This document shows, one piece after another, positions 51,220 to 59,163 of a stretch of DNA of 64,000 nt; position 1 is the first letter of the stretch, and every line of letters begins with the position of its first letter. A program made the translations under genes and the position numbers. The stretch lies in contig CAXTVX010000003.1 of the NCBI GenBank assembly GCA_964247755.1, forward strand, positions 97,157 through 161,156. The letters run 5' to 3'. This stretch comes from Lichenicola sp964247755 (lineage in GTDB: Bacteria; Pseudomonadota; Alphaproteobacteria; Acetobacterales; Acetobacteraceae). The notes under the pieces were generated by a model that saw only the letters and a program-made list of their open reading frames with translations, was not told the origin of the DNA and ran no database searches.

Positions 51220-52344
51220 CTAACGATGTTCAGCTGCGACTCGCACCGGCGGCGACAGCGGCGTCCGGTTGCCTACCCAGCGCCACAGCCGCGGCTTGCG
51301 GCGCTTGTCCTTGAGCTGGTCGCTGACCCACCAGTACAGCCGCTGCGCATGGTCCTTGACCACCGGCAGCGCCACAGGGTCGCCGCCCACCCACGGCAGG
51401 AACGGATTGGATCGGCTGTAGGCCCAGATCGACACCCGTACCGACGGCCGGTCGGTGGTGCTGCGGCGGTGGATGCCGCTGGTGTCCGCGACCACCAGCG
51501 TGTTGGCCGCGACCGGCATGCGGCGCGGCTCGCCGTAGCCAAGCCGTCGGATCTCCGCCTCGGTGATCCGGAACGAGCCTTCCGCCGTCAGCCGGTCGCC
51601 GGCGTCGCGCGCGGTCATCGACACCCGCCGCTCCCAGGCGAGCTTGCGCCAGCTGGCGCGGTGCGAGCCGGGCACGTAGGCGAACGGCGCCGCGTCCTGC
51701 TCCACGTCCTGCAGGAAGAACCACGCCTTGACCGTCGGGTGGAACGTATCAGTGTGGAAGAAGGATTGGATGTCCGGCTCGGCCTCCGGCGCGAACTGGC
51801 TGAACACGGTCTGCACGTAGAGCGACGGGCGCCGCCGGAACGAGCCGACATAGTTGATCAGGCCGCGATAGGCCGGCCCTTCGAGCACTTGGCGCACCAC
51901 CGGGAGCCGCTTCAGCGTCGGGCCGTCCAGCGCGATCAGCCGGGTCAGGGTGTCGCCGATCACCGCCTCCCGCGCCGGCACGTCGAGCGACAGGATCTCC
52001 TCGCGGAACGCCGCGAAGGTGGCCGGGTCGAGGAAGTCCGGCTTCGCGATGAAGCCGTCACGCTCGAAGGCGACGCGGTCGGTTTCCGACAGCAGCTTCG
52101 TCAGGCGGTTGCGGCGCGACTCGCCGATCCGCCCCGCCAGCCGCCGGCGGGCTATGTGCAGCCCGCGCCGGTTCAGCGCCTGGCTACCGATCACCGGGTT
52201 GGCATTGAACGCCTTGGACGCGGTCAGCACCGCCATCGCCTGGAACGGCAGCAGCAGGCGCCGCCAGCCAGCCACCGGCCGTCGCCCGGTTGTGGGCGCT
52301 GCATCGCGTGCTCCGGTTCTATCGAGGATGGCGGCCTGGTCCAT
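51220..52344 (-). CDS. Phytanoyl-CoA dioxygenase (PhyH)-like protein 1
   Basis: 374 residues, a cupin-fold Fe(II)/2OG oxygenase. The metal triad is His197 and Asp199 in FFHTDTFHPTVKAW, and His292 in DTSGIHRRS; the Arg of RVSIWAYSRSNPF likely binds 2OG. AFERDGFIAKPDFLDPATF is the usual PhyH opening. It is a clear paralogue of the divergent gene at 52570, sharing NPVIGSxxLNRxGLH, HxDTFxPTVKAW, AYVPGSHR and the DTSGxH motif. Substrate unknown. The stop lies at the edge of the AT-rich islet. Confidence 0.87.
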   Translation of the reverse strand: MDQAAILDRTGARDAAPTTGRRPVAGWRRLLLPFQAMAVLTASKAFNANPVIGSQALNRRGLHIARRRLAGRIGESRRNRLTKLLSETDRVAFERDGFIAKPDFLDPATFAAFREEILSLDVPAREAVIGDTLTRLIALDGPTLKRLPVVRQVLEGPAYRGLINYVGSFRRRPSLYVQTVFSQFAPEAEPDIQSFFHTDTFHPTVKAWFFLQDVEQDAAPFAYVPGSHRASWRKLAWERRVSMTARDAGDRLTAEGSFRITEAEIRRLGYGEPRRMPVAANTLVVADTSGIHRRSTTDRPSVRVSIWAYSRSNPFLPWVGGDPVALPVVKDHAQRLYWWVSDQLKDKRRKPRLWRWVGNRTPLSPPVRVAAEHR

Positions 52345-52569
52345 GGAGGGTCTGCTGTCCTGTGTCGGGCGCAGGCTGCCAGCGGCGGCGGTCAGTCGGA
52401 AGCGGAAAAACCGCCAGGCCCTTCATAAGGCAGTGCGCGCCAGCTCCCATTTTGCCGCATGGCTGGCCCTCGTGCCATCCTCCCACGGTGTGCCGGCCCG
52501 GCCGACGCCCCGCGCTGCCCCCGAACCCGGGCGGCGACACACGCACGCGACGAGCAGCGAAGGCTTCAC

Positions 52570-53697
52570 GTGAATGACCGAACGTCCAGATCCGACATCC
52601 CCGGCGTGTTCCGGCGGCGGGCGTCGCACGTGACGCGCGTCCTGTCTGCGGCCGGCGGTGTGGTCCGGCAGGCGAAGCGGGCCGCGCTGCTGCCGTTCTG
52701 GACCGCGCAGCTGCTGACCGGTGCAAAGTCGTTCCGGGACAACCCGGTGATCGGCAGCCCCCGGCTGAACCGGCTGGGCCTGCATGTCGGCCGCCAGGGC
52801 CTGGCCCACCGCCTGGCCGCGCTGCGCCGCCGCCAGCTGTCGCGGCTGGTCGCGCCCGAGCACGTGGCCGCCTTCGCGCGCGACGGCTTCGTCACCGTCC
52901 GGGACTTCCTGCCGCAGGCCGAGTTCGCCGAGCTGCTGCGACAGGCGCAGGCCTTCCGCGGACCGGCGCGCGAGACCGTCCAGGGCGACACGATCACCCG
53001 CCGCCTCGCCCTCGATCCCGCCGCTCTAGACCGGATGCCGGCGCTGCGCCTGCTGCTGTCGCACCCCACATGGCGCGGCCTGCTTCGCTACATCGGCAGC
53101 CACGACTCCGAGCCGGTCTGCTACCTGCAGTCGATCCTGTCCGGCGCGGTGGCGGGCGAGCCGGACCCGCAGACCGCCCTGCACGCCGACACCTTCCAGC
53201 CCACGGTGAAGGCCTGGCTCACCCTGACCGACGTTGCCCCGGATGGTGGCCCGTTCGTCTATGTGCCGGGTTCGCACCGGATCACCCCGGCACGGCGGGA
53301 CTGGGAATGGCGGATGAGCGTCGCCGCGCGCGAGGCGCCGAACCGGTTGAGCGGGCGCGGCTCGTTCCGCATCGCCCTGGAGGAGCTCGCAGCGCTCGGC
53401 TACGCGGCGCCGCGCGCCTTCGCCACCCCGGCCAACACCCTGATCGTCGCCGACACGTCCGGCTTTCATGCACGCGGCCCAAGTGCTGGTCCCGGCCTGC
53501 GGGTCGAGGTGTGGGCCTATGGCCGACGCAACCCGTTCTTCCCGCTTCCCGTCGATCCGTGGCGCCTACAGGCGCTCGGCGCCCGGCGGGCCACCGCGTT
53601 CTGGCAGATCGGCGACCTGCTCGACCGGCTGGGCGTGAAGGGACAGGGCTGGCGCCGTCGGGAGAACGTGTCCGCGTTCGATCCGCCCGGCGGCTAG
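52570..53697 (+). CDS. Phytanoyl-CoA dioxygenase (PhyH)-like protein 2
   Basis: 375 residues from GTG 52570 (AAGG upstream). Metal ligands are His205 and Asp207 in ALHADTFQPTVKAW and His300 in DTSGFHARG. YVPGSHRITPARRDWEWRMSVAAREAPNRLSGRGSFRI aligns over its length with the neighbour. Gene 1 has DWWVSDQLKDK-like and gene 2 AFWQIGDLLDRLG ends, so their C-termini differ. The pair is head-to-head across about 225 bp. Both keep all ligands, so both are probably active, perhaps on related substrates such as lipid or fatty-acyl groups. Confidence 0.87.
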   Translation: MNDRTSRSDIPGVFRRRASHVTRVLSAAGGVVRQAKRAALLPFWTAQLLTGAKSFRDNPVIGSPRLNRLGLHVGRQGLAHRLAALRRRQLSRLVAPEHVAAFARDGFVTVRDFLPQAEFAELLRQAQAFRGPARETVQGDTITRRLALDPAALDRMPALRLLLSHPTWRGLLRYIGSHDSEPVCYLQSILSGAVAGEPDPQTALHADTFQPTVKAWLTLTDVAPDGGPFVYVPGSHRITPARRDWEWRMSVAAREAPNRLSGRGSFRIALEELAALGYAAPRAFATPANTLIVADTSGFHARGPSAGPGLRVEVWAYGRRNPFFPLPVDPWRLQALGARRATAFWQIGDLLDRLGVKGQGWRRRENVSAFDPPGG

Positions 53698-53716
53698 CAG
53701 CCGGCCGGTCGCCCGG

Positions 53717-53998
53717 TCAGGCAGAAACCTTGACGCCCTTCCAGAACGCGACCCGGTCCTTGATCTCCGCCGCTGCCGGCTTGGGATCAGGGTAGAACCA
53801 GACCGCGTTCTCGTTCACCTCGCCACCGATGGACAGCGAATGGTAGTGCGCGGTGCCCTTCCACGGGCAGTGGCTGGTGTGGCTGCTCGGCGCCAGCACG
53901 TCCGGCCGCACCGAAGCGGCAGGGAAATACGCGTTGCCTTCGACCGTGACGATGTCGTCGCTCTCGGCCACGACCTGGTCGTTCCACATCGCCTTCAT
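53717..53998 (-). CDS. DUF427 domain protein
   Basis: 93 residues from ATG 53998 with GGGAG before it. MKAMWNDQVVAESDDIVTVEGNAYFPAASV is the classic DUF427 opening, followed by SHCPWKGTAHYHSLSIGG and NAVWFYPDPKPAAAEIKDRVAFWKGVKV. The fold is a small beta-tent; molecular function unknown. Upstream in-frame ATGs at 54013 and 54004 lack better signals. Convergent with the PhyH-like gene. Confidence 0.93.
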   Translation of the reverse strand: MKAMWNDQVVAESDDIVTVEGNAYFPAASVRPDVLAPSSHTSHCPWKGTAHYHSLSIGGEVNENAVWFYPDPKPAAAEIKDRVAFWKGVKVSA

Positions 53999-54090
53999 CT
54001 GCATCTCCCGCATGAACCGTGGGCCGGAAGGATAGCGCGGATGCGCACACGGCGCATCCGCAGAGCCTGGCTGAACCGGTTGCCCGGCAG

Positions 54091-54213
54091 TCAGCGCATC
54101 ACCAGCCACATGCCGCCGGCGAAGAACACCGACACCGCCAGGGCGGCGCAGCTGGACACGATCGAGCCGACGTTGCGAGTACGCAGGGTCGGGGTCTTGA
54201 TGGGGGTCGACAT
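54091..54213 (-). CDS. Small membrane protein (40 aa), tentative
   Basis: ATG 54213 to a stop at 54091. The peptide has a basic N-terminus (MSTPIKTPTLRTRN) and one membrane helix (VSSCAALAVSVFFAGGMWLVM). Composition is unlike random Arg/Pro-rich frames of this genome. No clear ribosome site and no known family, so it could be spurious. Confidence 0.45.
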   Translation of the reverse strand: MSTPIKTPTLRTRNVGSIVSSCAALAVSVFFAGGMWLVMR

Positions 54214-54457
54214 GGGGAAAAGGTCCAGAACAACGCGGTACGGCCATACCGTCCCGCAGGGGACCGGACATCTAGTGTCGCTCCGGAACCGGGTCGACAC
54301 CCGCATCTGCATATCTTCTGTGCAGCCCGTGATTAACCAGTAAGCAACTTTGTCTGGGATGTGGCTTGGGACGGGAGGGCAACCCGCCTGCCCGCCGAAC
54401 GTAGACCGCCCGCCACGACGCGGAGCCATTGCCCGCCGGCAGAACAGGACCCCGATC

Positions 54458-55048
54458 ATGAGATCCCTCACCGCCGCCAGCCTGCTCCTCGCGCTGACCG
54501 CCGGCACCGCACTGGCCCAGGTGCCGCCCCGCACACGCGGCGTGATCACCGCCGTCGACGGCGACAGCGTCACCCTGCGCAGCCATGCCGGCACCGTCAC
54601 GCTGAAGACCACCGCCGACACCGGCTATGTCGGCGCCAGCAAGGCCAGCCTGACCGCCGTGCAGAGCGGCCGGTTCATCGGCACCGCCGCGGTGCCGCAG
54701 CCGGACGGCACGCTGAAGGCGCTGGAGGTCACGGTGTTCCCCGAAAGCATGCGCGGCGCCGGCGAGGGCAACTATGGTTGGGACCTCGGCAAGAACTCGT
54801 CGATGACCAACGGCACCATCGGCTCGGTGGTCGGCACCAGCGGCCGCACCATGACGGTCGACTACAAGGGCGGCCAGAAGAAGCTGCTGGTGCCCGACGA
54901 CGTGCCGGTGGTGGACCTGGAGCCCGGCTCCAAGGCGCTGCTTAAGCCCGGTGCACACGTGGTCGCGTTCGGGCCCAGGGGCGCCGACGGCAGCGTGGAT
55001 GCCAAGCGCATCATCATCGGCGAAGACGGGACCGTGCCGCCGATGTAG
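54458..55048 (+). CDS. Secreted beta-rich protein, DUF5666-like
   Basis: 196 residues. A Sec signal peptide (MRSLTAASLLLALTAGTALA) is followed by two similar beta-rich units: RGVITAVDGDSVTLRSHAGTVTLKTTADTGYVGAS and GTIGSVVGTSGRTMTVDYKGGQKKLLVPDDVPVV. Repeated V-x-x-V-D/G-x-T-x-T/V-L patterns resemble OB-like DUF5666 domains. Periplasmic and without catalytic motifs. It reads into the cytochrome b561/molybdoenzyme pair 66 bp downstream and may belong to that redox unit. Confidence 0.75.
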   Translation: MRSLTAASLLLALTAGTALAQVPPRTRGVITAVDGDSVTLRSHAGTVTLKTTADTGYVGASKASLTAVQSGRFIGTAAVPQPDGTLKALEVTVFPESMRGAGEGNYGWDLGKNSSMTNGTIGSVVGTSGRTMTVDYKGGQKKLLVPDDVPVVDLEPGSKALLKPGAHVVAFGPRGADGSVDAKRIIIGEDGTVPPM

Positions 55049-55114
55049 TCTCTCCCCATATAAGGCCGGACCGGCGCGACTGAGCGCGTCCGACCGGCTC
55101 GGGAGTTTCGCATC

Positions 55115-55771
55115 ATGTCCGACACGACGGCCGGTCCGGCCAGGACCAGGCGGGTCGTCATCGTCCACCCGCTGGTGGTCCGCCTGACCCATTGGGTGAA
55201 CGCGGTCGCGCTGGTGATGATGGTGTCGAGCGGGTGGCAGATCTACAACGCGTCGCCCCTGCTGCCGTTCGAGTTCCCGGCCTGGGCCACCCTCGGCGGC
55301 TGGCTTGGCGGCGGGATCGCCTGGCACCTGGCGGCGATGTGGCTGCTGGTCGGCAACGCCGCGATCTATTTCGCCTACGGGCTCGGCGGCCGGCACTTCA
55401 TGCGCTCCTTCCTGCCGCTGACGCCGCGCACGGTGTGGCGCGATCTGCGCGAGGCGCTGACCTTCCGGCTGCACCACAAGCTCGGCACCTACAACGCCGT
55501 GCAGAGACTGCTCTACGTCGTCGTGCTCCTGCTCGGCGTCGCGGCGCTCCTGTCGGGCCTCGGCTTGTGGAAGCCGGTGCAGCTGCAGCTGGTCGACGAC
55601 CTGCTCGGCGGCTATCCGACCGTGCGCTGGATCCACTTCTTCGCCATGAGCGGGATCGTGCTGTTCGTGGTGGTGCACCTCCTTCTGGTGGCGGTGGTGC
55701 CGAAGACCCTGCCGGCGATGATCACCGGTCGCGCCACGACCGACGTCGAGCCTCAGGAACTGCAGTCGTGA
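55115..55771 (+). CDS. Cytochrome b561-type membrane heme protein
   Basis: 218 residues with four to five membrane helices. Heme-ligand histidines are likely in HPLVVRLTHWVNA (TM1) and in RWIHFFAMSGIVLFVVVHLLL (last TMs). RLHHKLGTYNAVQRLLYVVV lies between. It belongs to the Ni-hydrogenase b-type/cytochrome b561 family and should carry electrons from the quinone pool to the next gene's molybdoenzyme, as MsrQ does for MsrP. The stop overlaps the next GTG (GTGA), so the two are co-translated. GGGAG precedes ATG 55115. Confidence 0.9.
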   Translation: MSDTTAGPARTRRVVIVHPLVVRLTHWVNAVALVMMVSSGWQIYNASPLLPFEFPAWATLGGWLGGGIAWHLAAMWLLVGNAAIYFAYGLGGRHFMRSFLPLTPRTVWRDLREALTFRLHHKLGTYNAVQRLLYVVVLLLGVAALLSGLGLWKPVQLQLVDDLLGGYPTVRWIHFFAMSGIVLFVVVHLLLVAVVPKTLPAMITGRATTDVEPQELQS

Positions 55772-56541
55772 GCGACCTTACGCCGGACGCGCGCGCCGAG
55801 CGCCGTGCGCTGCTGGAGGCGCTGCAGCCGCGTCTGGACGGGATCGGCCGTCGCATGCTGCTCCGCCAGGGCCTGTCGCTCGGCGCGCTCACCATGCTGT
55901 CCGGCTGCAATCTGGCCGATGGCGACGCGGTGGACCGGGTGCTGCTGGCGATGTCGCGCTTCAACGACCGGGTGCAGGCGCTGCTGTTCAACCGGACCCG
56001 CCTGGCGCCGACCTACGCCGCCAGCCGGATCACCCGCCCGTTCCCGTTCAACGCCTTCTATCCGGTCGACAATGCCCCGGACCTCGACGAGGACGACTGG
56101 AAGCTCGAGGTGTCCGGGCTGGTGTCCGACAGGACGCCGTGGACGGTGAAGCGCCTGCGCGCCCTGCCGCAACGGAGCCAGATCACCCGGCTGATCTGCG
56201 TCGAGGGATGGAGTGCCATCGGCCAGTGGAGCGGCGCCCCATTCGGCGAGTTCCTGCGCCGGGTCGGCGCCGACACCACCGCGCGCTATGTCGGCTTCAA
56301 GTGCGCCGACCGCTACTACTCCTCGATCGACATGCAGACCGCGCTGCATCCGCAGACCATCATGGCGCTCGACTTCGAGAACAAGCCGCTGCCGACCGAG
56401 TTCGGCTATCCCATGCGGCTGCGCATCCCGACCAAGCTCGGCTTCAAGAACCCCAAGTTCATCGCCGCGGTGTTCGTCACCAACACCTATCCGGGCGGCT
56501 ACTGGGAAGACCAGGGCTACAACTGGTTCAGCGGCAGCTGA
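55768..56541 (+). CDS. Molybdopterin-dependent oxidoreductase (sulfite-oxidase/MsrP fold), predicted Tat lipoprotein
   Basis: 257 residues. The Mo-ligand cysteine is Cys144 in RLICVEGWSAIGQWSG, and YVGFKCADRYYSSIDM and YPMRLRIPTKLGFKNPKFI are family stretches. The N-terminus has twin arginines at residues 28-29 (GIGRRMLLRQ), a short hydrophobic core and a lipobox-like LSGC (Cys47), predicting a Tat-exported lipoprotein. It is the catalytic partner of the cytochrome b561 encoded just before it. Substrate unknown; MsrP reduces methionine sulfoxide, but this protein is shorter than MsrP. Confidence 0.88.
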   Translation: MSDLTPDARAERRALLEALQPRLDGIGRRMLLRQGLSLGALTMLSGCNLADGDAVDRVLLAMSRFNDRVQALLFNRTRLAPTYAASRITRPFPFNAFYPVDNAPDLDEDDWKLEVSGLVSDRTPWTVKRLRALPQRSQITRLICVEGWSAIGQWSGAPFGEFLRRVGADTTARYVGFKCADRYYSSIDMQTALHPQTIMALDFENKPLPTEFGYPMRLRIPTKLGFKNPKFIAAVFVTNTYPGGYWEDQGYNWFSGS

Positions 56542-56720
56542 GGGTCCGTCCAGGATGGGGCGCGCCGGGTTGGGCGTGACGCGGTCGCGCGGCACGGCCG
56601 GCATGTCTTTCGGGAACCGGAGCGGCCTTCCGGCAGTGAGACTGGGCGGCGGGAACGGCGTGTCGGACCACCGCGCTGCACGGCTACAGGTCCGGTTTCA
56701 TGGCCCTGACCTGCCGTCAC

Positions 56721-57263
56721 CTATGCTTCAGAAGAGTCCCGGGTGAAGATTCGCAAGTCACATGAGGTAGCTATGATGAAGCTTCGGCCGGTGTCAGAGA
56801 AACCATAAGCCTGCAATTCACAAACGAGATCGTCCGCGACAAGCGTACGGGACCGGCCAAGACCGCTTCGAGAGCCATCAGGTGTCTCAAGGATGACGCG
56901 TTCGACTGGCCAGTTGGGAGCCTGACGGCTCAGGTGGCATCCGTCGGGAGCGTTGCGCTTCAGCCCCCCGCCCCAGATGCCGGCCATGGCGATGAATTCC
57001 CCCTCGAGGACGTCGAAGCCTGGAGCGGTCAGGGACTGTGCCTGCTCAGGCGTCACAGACAAGCTGGCGTCTCGCGCGATGCGCGTTCCGTTTGCAGTGT
57101 CGAAGAGGCCAGAGCCGTTCATGCCCACGACAAGTAGCAAGTCCCGGCGTGGCGCGAAGCCGACATGCATAAGGCCGCCCACATGAAAAACCGGCGCGGC
57201 CCTCCAGGGCGACGGCAGCTCAGGCGGTACCCGGGCATATTGAAGAACTTCGGGGTTCATCAT
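56721..57263 (-). CDS. Conserved-looking protein of unknown function, probably 5'-frameshifted
   Basis: 180 residues from ATG 57263. Composition is natural (PVFHVGGLMHVGFAPRRDLLLVVGMNG, then SGLFDTANGTRIARD), with alternating hydrophobic beta-strands. No family name can be given. The same frame is open upstream to a TGA at 57339-57341 and reads ALRNPCLPAYNRTGIVGLLDMM, which looks like genuine coding. The good ribosome site lies before an ATG in another frame at 57334. So the true gene probably began at 57334 and lost or gained one base near 57315-57320. If so, this is a pseudogene or uses the internal ATG. Confidence 0.6.
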   Translation of the reverse strand: MMNPEVLQYARVPPELPSPWRAAPVFHVGGLMHVGFAPRRDLLLVVGMNGSGLFDTANGTRIARDASLSVTPEQAQSLTAPGFDVLEGEFIAMAGIWGGGLKRNAPDGCHLSRQAPNWPVERVILETPDGSRSGLGRSRTLVADDLVCELQAYGFSDTGRSFIIATSCDLRIFTRDSSEA

Positions 57264-57334
57264 GTCGAGTAGGCCGACGATGCCGGTCCGGTTGTAAGCA
57301 GGAAGACAAGGGTTTCGGAGAGCAAAACGTCCAT
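57260..57334 (-). other. 24-codon start ORF with perfect ribosome site; likely true 5' end of the frameshifted gene
   Basis: AGGAGG (57342-57347), a 7-nt spacer and ATG 57334 form an ideal start. The frame reads MDVLLSETLVFLL and ends in a TGA overlapping the ATG of the next ORF (ATGA). It could be a leader peptide. But switching frame after MDVLLS gives MDVLLS then RNPCLPAYNRTG, suggesting one lost base in TCTCCGAAACCC. Confidence 0.5.
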
Positions 57335-57360
57335 ACAGTCACCTCCTGTGCTCTCGAGCG

Positions 57361-57468
57361 TCATATGGACGTGGAGATCTTGCCTCCGAACGGCACCTTG
57401 CCGTCCTGGTCGATGATGCACATCACGGTCTCGTTCTGCGGCACATCTGATCCGACATGGTGCGTCAC
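57361..57468 (-). pseudogene. IS110-family transposase N-terminal fragment
   Basis: From a GTG at 57468 (AGGA upstream) the frame reads VTHHVGSDVPQNETVMCIID then QDGKVPFGGKISTS and stops at 57361. This follows the pattern of IS110 transposases, which open with HVGLDVS..ET.ICVVD..GK...EGK. The first catalytic Asp is kept (GSDVP), but Leu to Ser and Ser to Pro changes flank it, and about 90% of the protein is missing. No inverted ends are seen; IS110 elements lack them. Identity is by motif memory only. Confidence 0.6.
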
Positions 57469-57563
57469 CGTTGTCCTGCTGAGTAGTCGCCTCGGTGAGG
57501 CCGAGCTGATCGAACGTCGTGCTCCGCAGAGGACAGCCATCCGCGAGGACGCAAGGTCCGAAC

Positions 57564-57866
57564 TCAGCGGCCGACGCGGATCTCGGCCACGGCGCGTCCG
57601 GCGGCAAGGTCCCACACCAACACCCGGTCCGGGCCGCCGCCGGTCAGGGCGATCGCCAGCACCGTATCGGACTGGCGCACCAGCGCCGTGATCCGCGTGC
57701 CCGCCGGCTCCTGCGACGGCGCAGCGGGCTCGGCGACGGTCAGGCCGGCCCGCGGCTGCGACAGCCGGTGCACCACCACGGCGACCAAGCCGGCGGTGCC
57801 GGCGAGGATCAGCACCCCCATGACGATCACCAGCGCCAGCAGCGCCCGCGTCTGGCTCGCGCCCAT
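57564..57866 (-). CDS. DUF6476-like membrane protein
   Basis: 100 residues. One N-terminal membrane helix (ALLALVIVMGVLILAGTAGLVAVVVHRL), then a short periplasmic beta-rich domain (ITALVRQSDTVLAIALTGGGPDRVLVWDLAAGRAVAEIRV). The VLIVMGVLI-type helix with ALVVVGVLI and the LVLVWDLATG-type strand recall the small alphaproteobacterial family found divergent from rluD, as here. Function unknown. Confidence 0.75.
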   Translation of the reverse strand: MGASQTRALLALVIVMGVLILAGTAGLVAVVVHRLSQPRAGLTVAEPAAPSQEPAGTRITALVRQSDTVLAIALTGGGPDRVLVWDLAAGRAVAEIRVGR

Positions 57867-57901
57867 TTCCCGCTCCTTCCGTTTGCGTCTACACCGGCGC
57901 C

Positions 57902-58891
57902 ATGACGGAGCCGTCCACCCCGCCGGCGGACATGCCGCTGCTGCTGGTCGCGGGTCCCGCGCATGACGGCCTGCGCACCGACCGGTTCCTTGCCGATGCC
58001 TCCCCTAGCCTCTCGCGCTCGCGGGTCAAGGGGCTGATGGAAGCTGGCCACGTCCGGCGCGACGGGGTGCCGATGCGTGCGCCGGCCGAGCCGGTGCGTC
58101 CGGGCATGCGTTTCGAGCTGGTCCCGCCGGCGCCGGTCGCGGCGCGGCCGGCCGCGCAGCCGATCCCGTTCCACATCCTGCACGAGGACGACAGCCTGCT
58201 GGTGCTCGACAAGCCGGCCGGTCTGGTGGTGCACCCGGCGCCGGGCAACGAGGACGGCACCCTGGTCAACGCCCTGCTCGCGCATTGCGGCGACGACCTG
58301 CCCGGGATCGGCGGCGAGCGGCGTCCGGGGATCGTGCACCGGCTCGACAAGGACACCTCCGGCGTGATGGTGGTGGCGAAGACCGAGCAGGCCCTCGCGA
58401 CCCTGTCCAAGGCCTTCGCCGAGCGGGACATCGAGCGCAGTTATCTGGCTCTGTGCTGGGGCCTGCCGGGTCCGTCGCAGGGGATGCTGGACGGTGCCAT
58501 CGGCCGCGACCCGCGCGACCGCAAGCGCATGGCGGTGGTGGCCCGTGGCGGCAAGACGGCCCTGACCCACTACCGGACGCTGCAAACCGCTGCTGGCGCC
58601 GTCAGCCTGGTGGAATGCCGGCTGGCGACCGGTCGCACCCACCAGATCCGGGTGCACTTCGCCCAGGCTGGCCACCCGCTGCTCGGCGATCCGGTCTATC
58701 TGCGCCGCATCCCGGCCGCGGCGCGCCTGCTGCCCGACCTGTCCCGACGGGCAGCGCTAGACTTCCCGAGGCAGGCGCTGCACGCCGCCGTGCTCGGTTT
58801 CCGTCATCCCGCGACCGGGCAGGCCATGCGCTTCGAGACTGCTCTGCCGGACGACTTCCACACGCTGCGGGCCACCCTGTTCGGCTGCTAA
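57902..58891 (+). CDS. rluD: 23S rRNA pseudouridine(1911/1915/1917) synthase
   Basis: 329 residues. An N-terminal S4 RNA-binding domain (LRTDRFLADASPSLSRSRVKGLMEAGHV) is followed by the RluA-family catalytic domain: LLVLDKPAGLVVHPAPGN, and GIVHRLDKDTSGVMVVAKT with the catalytic Asp. ATGRTHQIRVHFAQAGHPLLGDPVY closes the core. Modifies helix 69 of 23S rRNA. rluD next to rpoH is the common alphaproteobacterial order. Confidence 0.96.
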   Translation: MTEPSTPPADMPLLLVAGPAHDGLRTDRFLADASPSLSRSRVKGLMEAGHVRRDGVPMRAPAEPVRPGMRFELVPPAPVAARPAAQPIPFHILHEDDSLLVLDKPAGLVVHPAPGNEDGTLVNALLAHCGDDLPGIGGERRPGIVHRLDKDTSGVMVVAKTEQALATLSKAFAERDIERSYLALCWGLPGPSQGMLDGAIGRDPRDRKRMAVVARGGKTALTHYRTLQTAAGAVSLVECRLATGRTHQIRVHFAQAGHPLLGDPVYLRRIPAAARLLPDLSRRAALDFPRQALHAAVLGFRHPATGQAMRFETALPDDFHTLRATLFGC

Positions 58892-58940
58892 GCCCCGACG
58901 AACATGAAGAAAAGTTCAGCCACCCGAAGCAGGCGTTTCC

Positions 58941-58969
58941 TTGACAGGACCTGACCGGTCCTGTTACTC
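58941..58969 (+). promoter_or_regulatory. rpoH promoter region with inverted repeat
   Basis: TTGACA at 58941-58946 and TTACTC at 58964-58969 are 17 bp apart, a plausible sigma-70 promoter with a poor -10. A perfect inverted repeat, CAGGACC-N5-GGTCCTG (58945-58963), fills the spacer, so a bound protein would block RNA polymerase. Alternatively it is the rluD terminator stem, though no T run follows. The leader to rpoH is about 190 nt and contains a 14-bp palindrome GCGGGCGCGCCCGC at 58987-59000. Confidence 0.4.
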
Positions 58970-59163
58970 CAGCATCATTCCGACGAGCGGGCGCGCCCGC
59001 CGGCCTGGACGTCCTGAAGCTGCTCCGCCGGTTCGAACGGGGAGGGTCTCAGGGACGTGAAGTCCTTACCCGCGCCCATGCTGACGGCCTGCGAAACCGT
59101 GTTCCGGCTGTGCCGTATGGACAGTCGAGATCCCGCAGCCGATCAGGCGAAAGGAGCCGTTCG

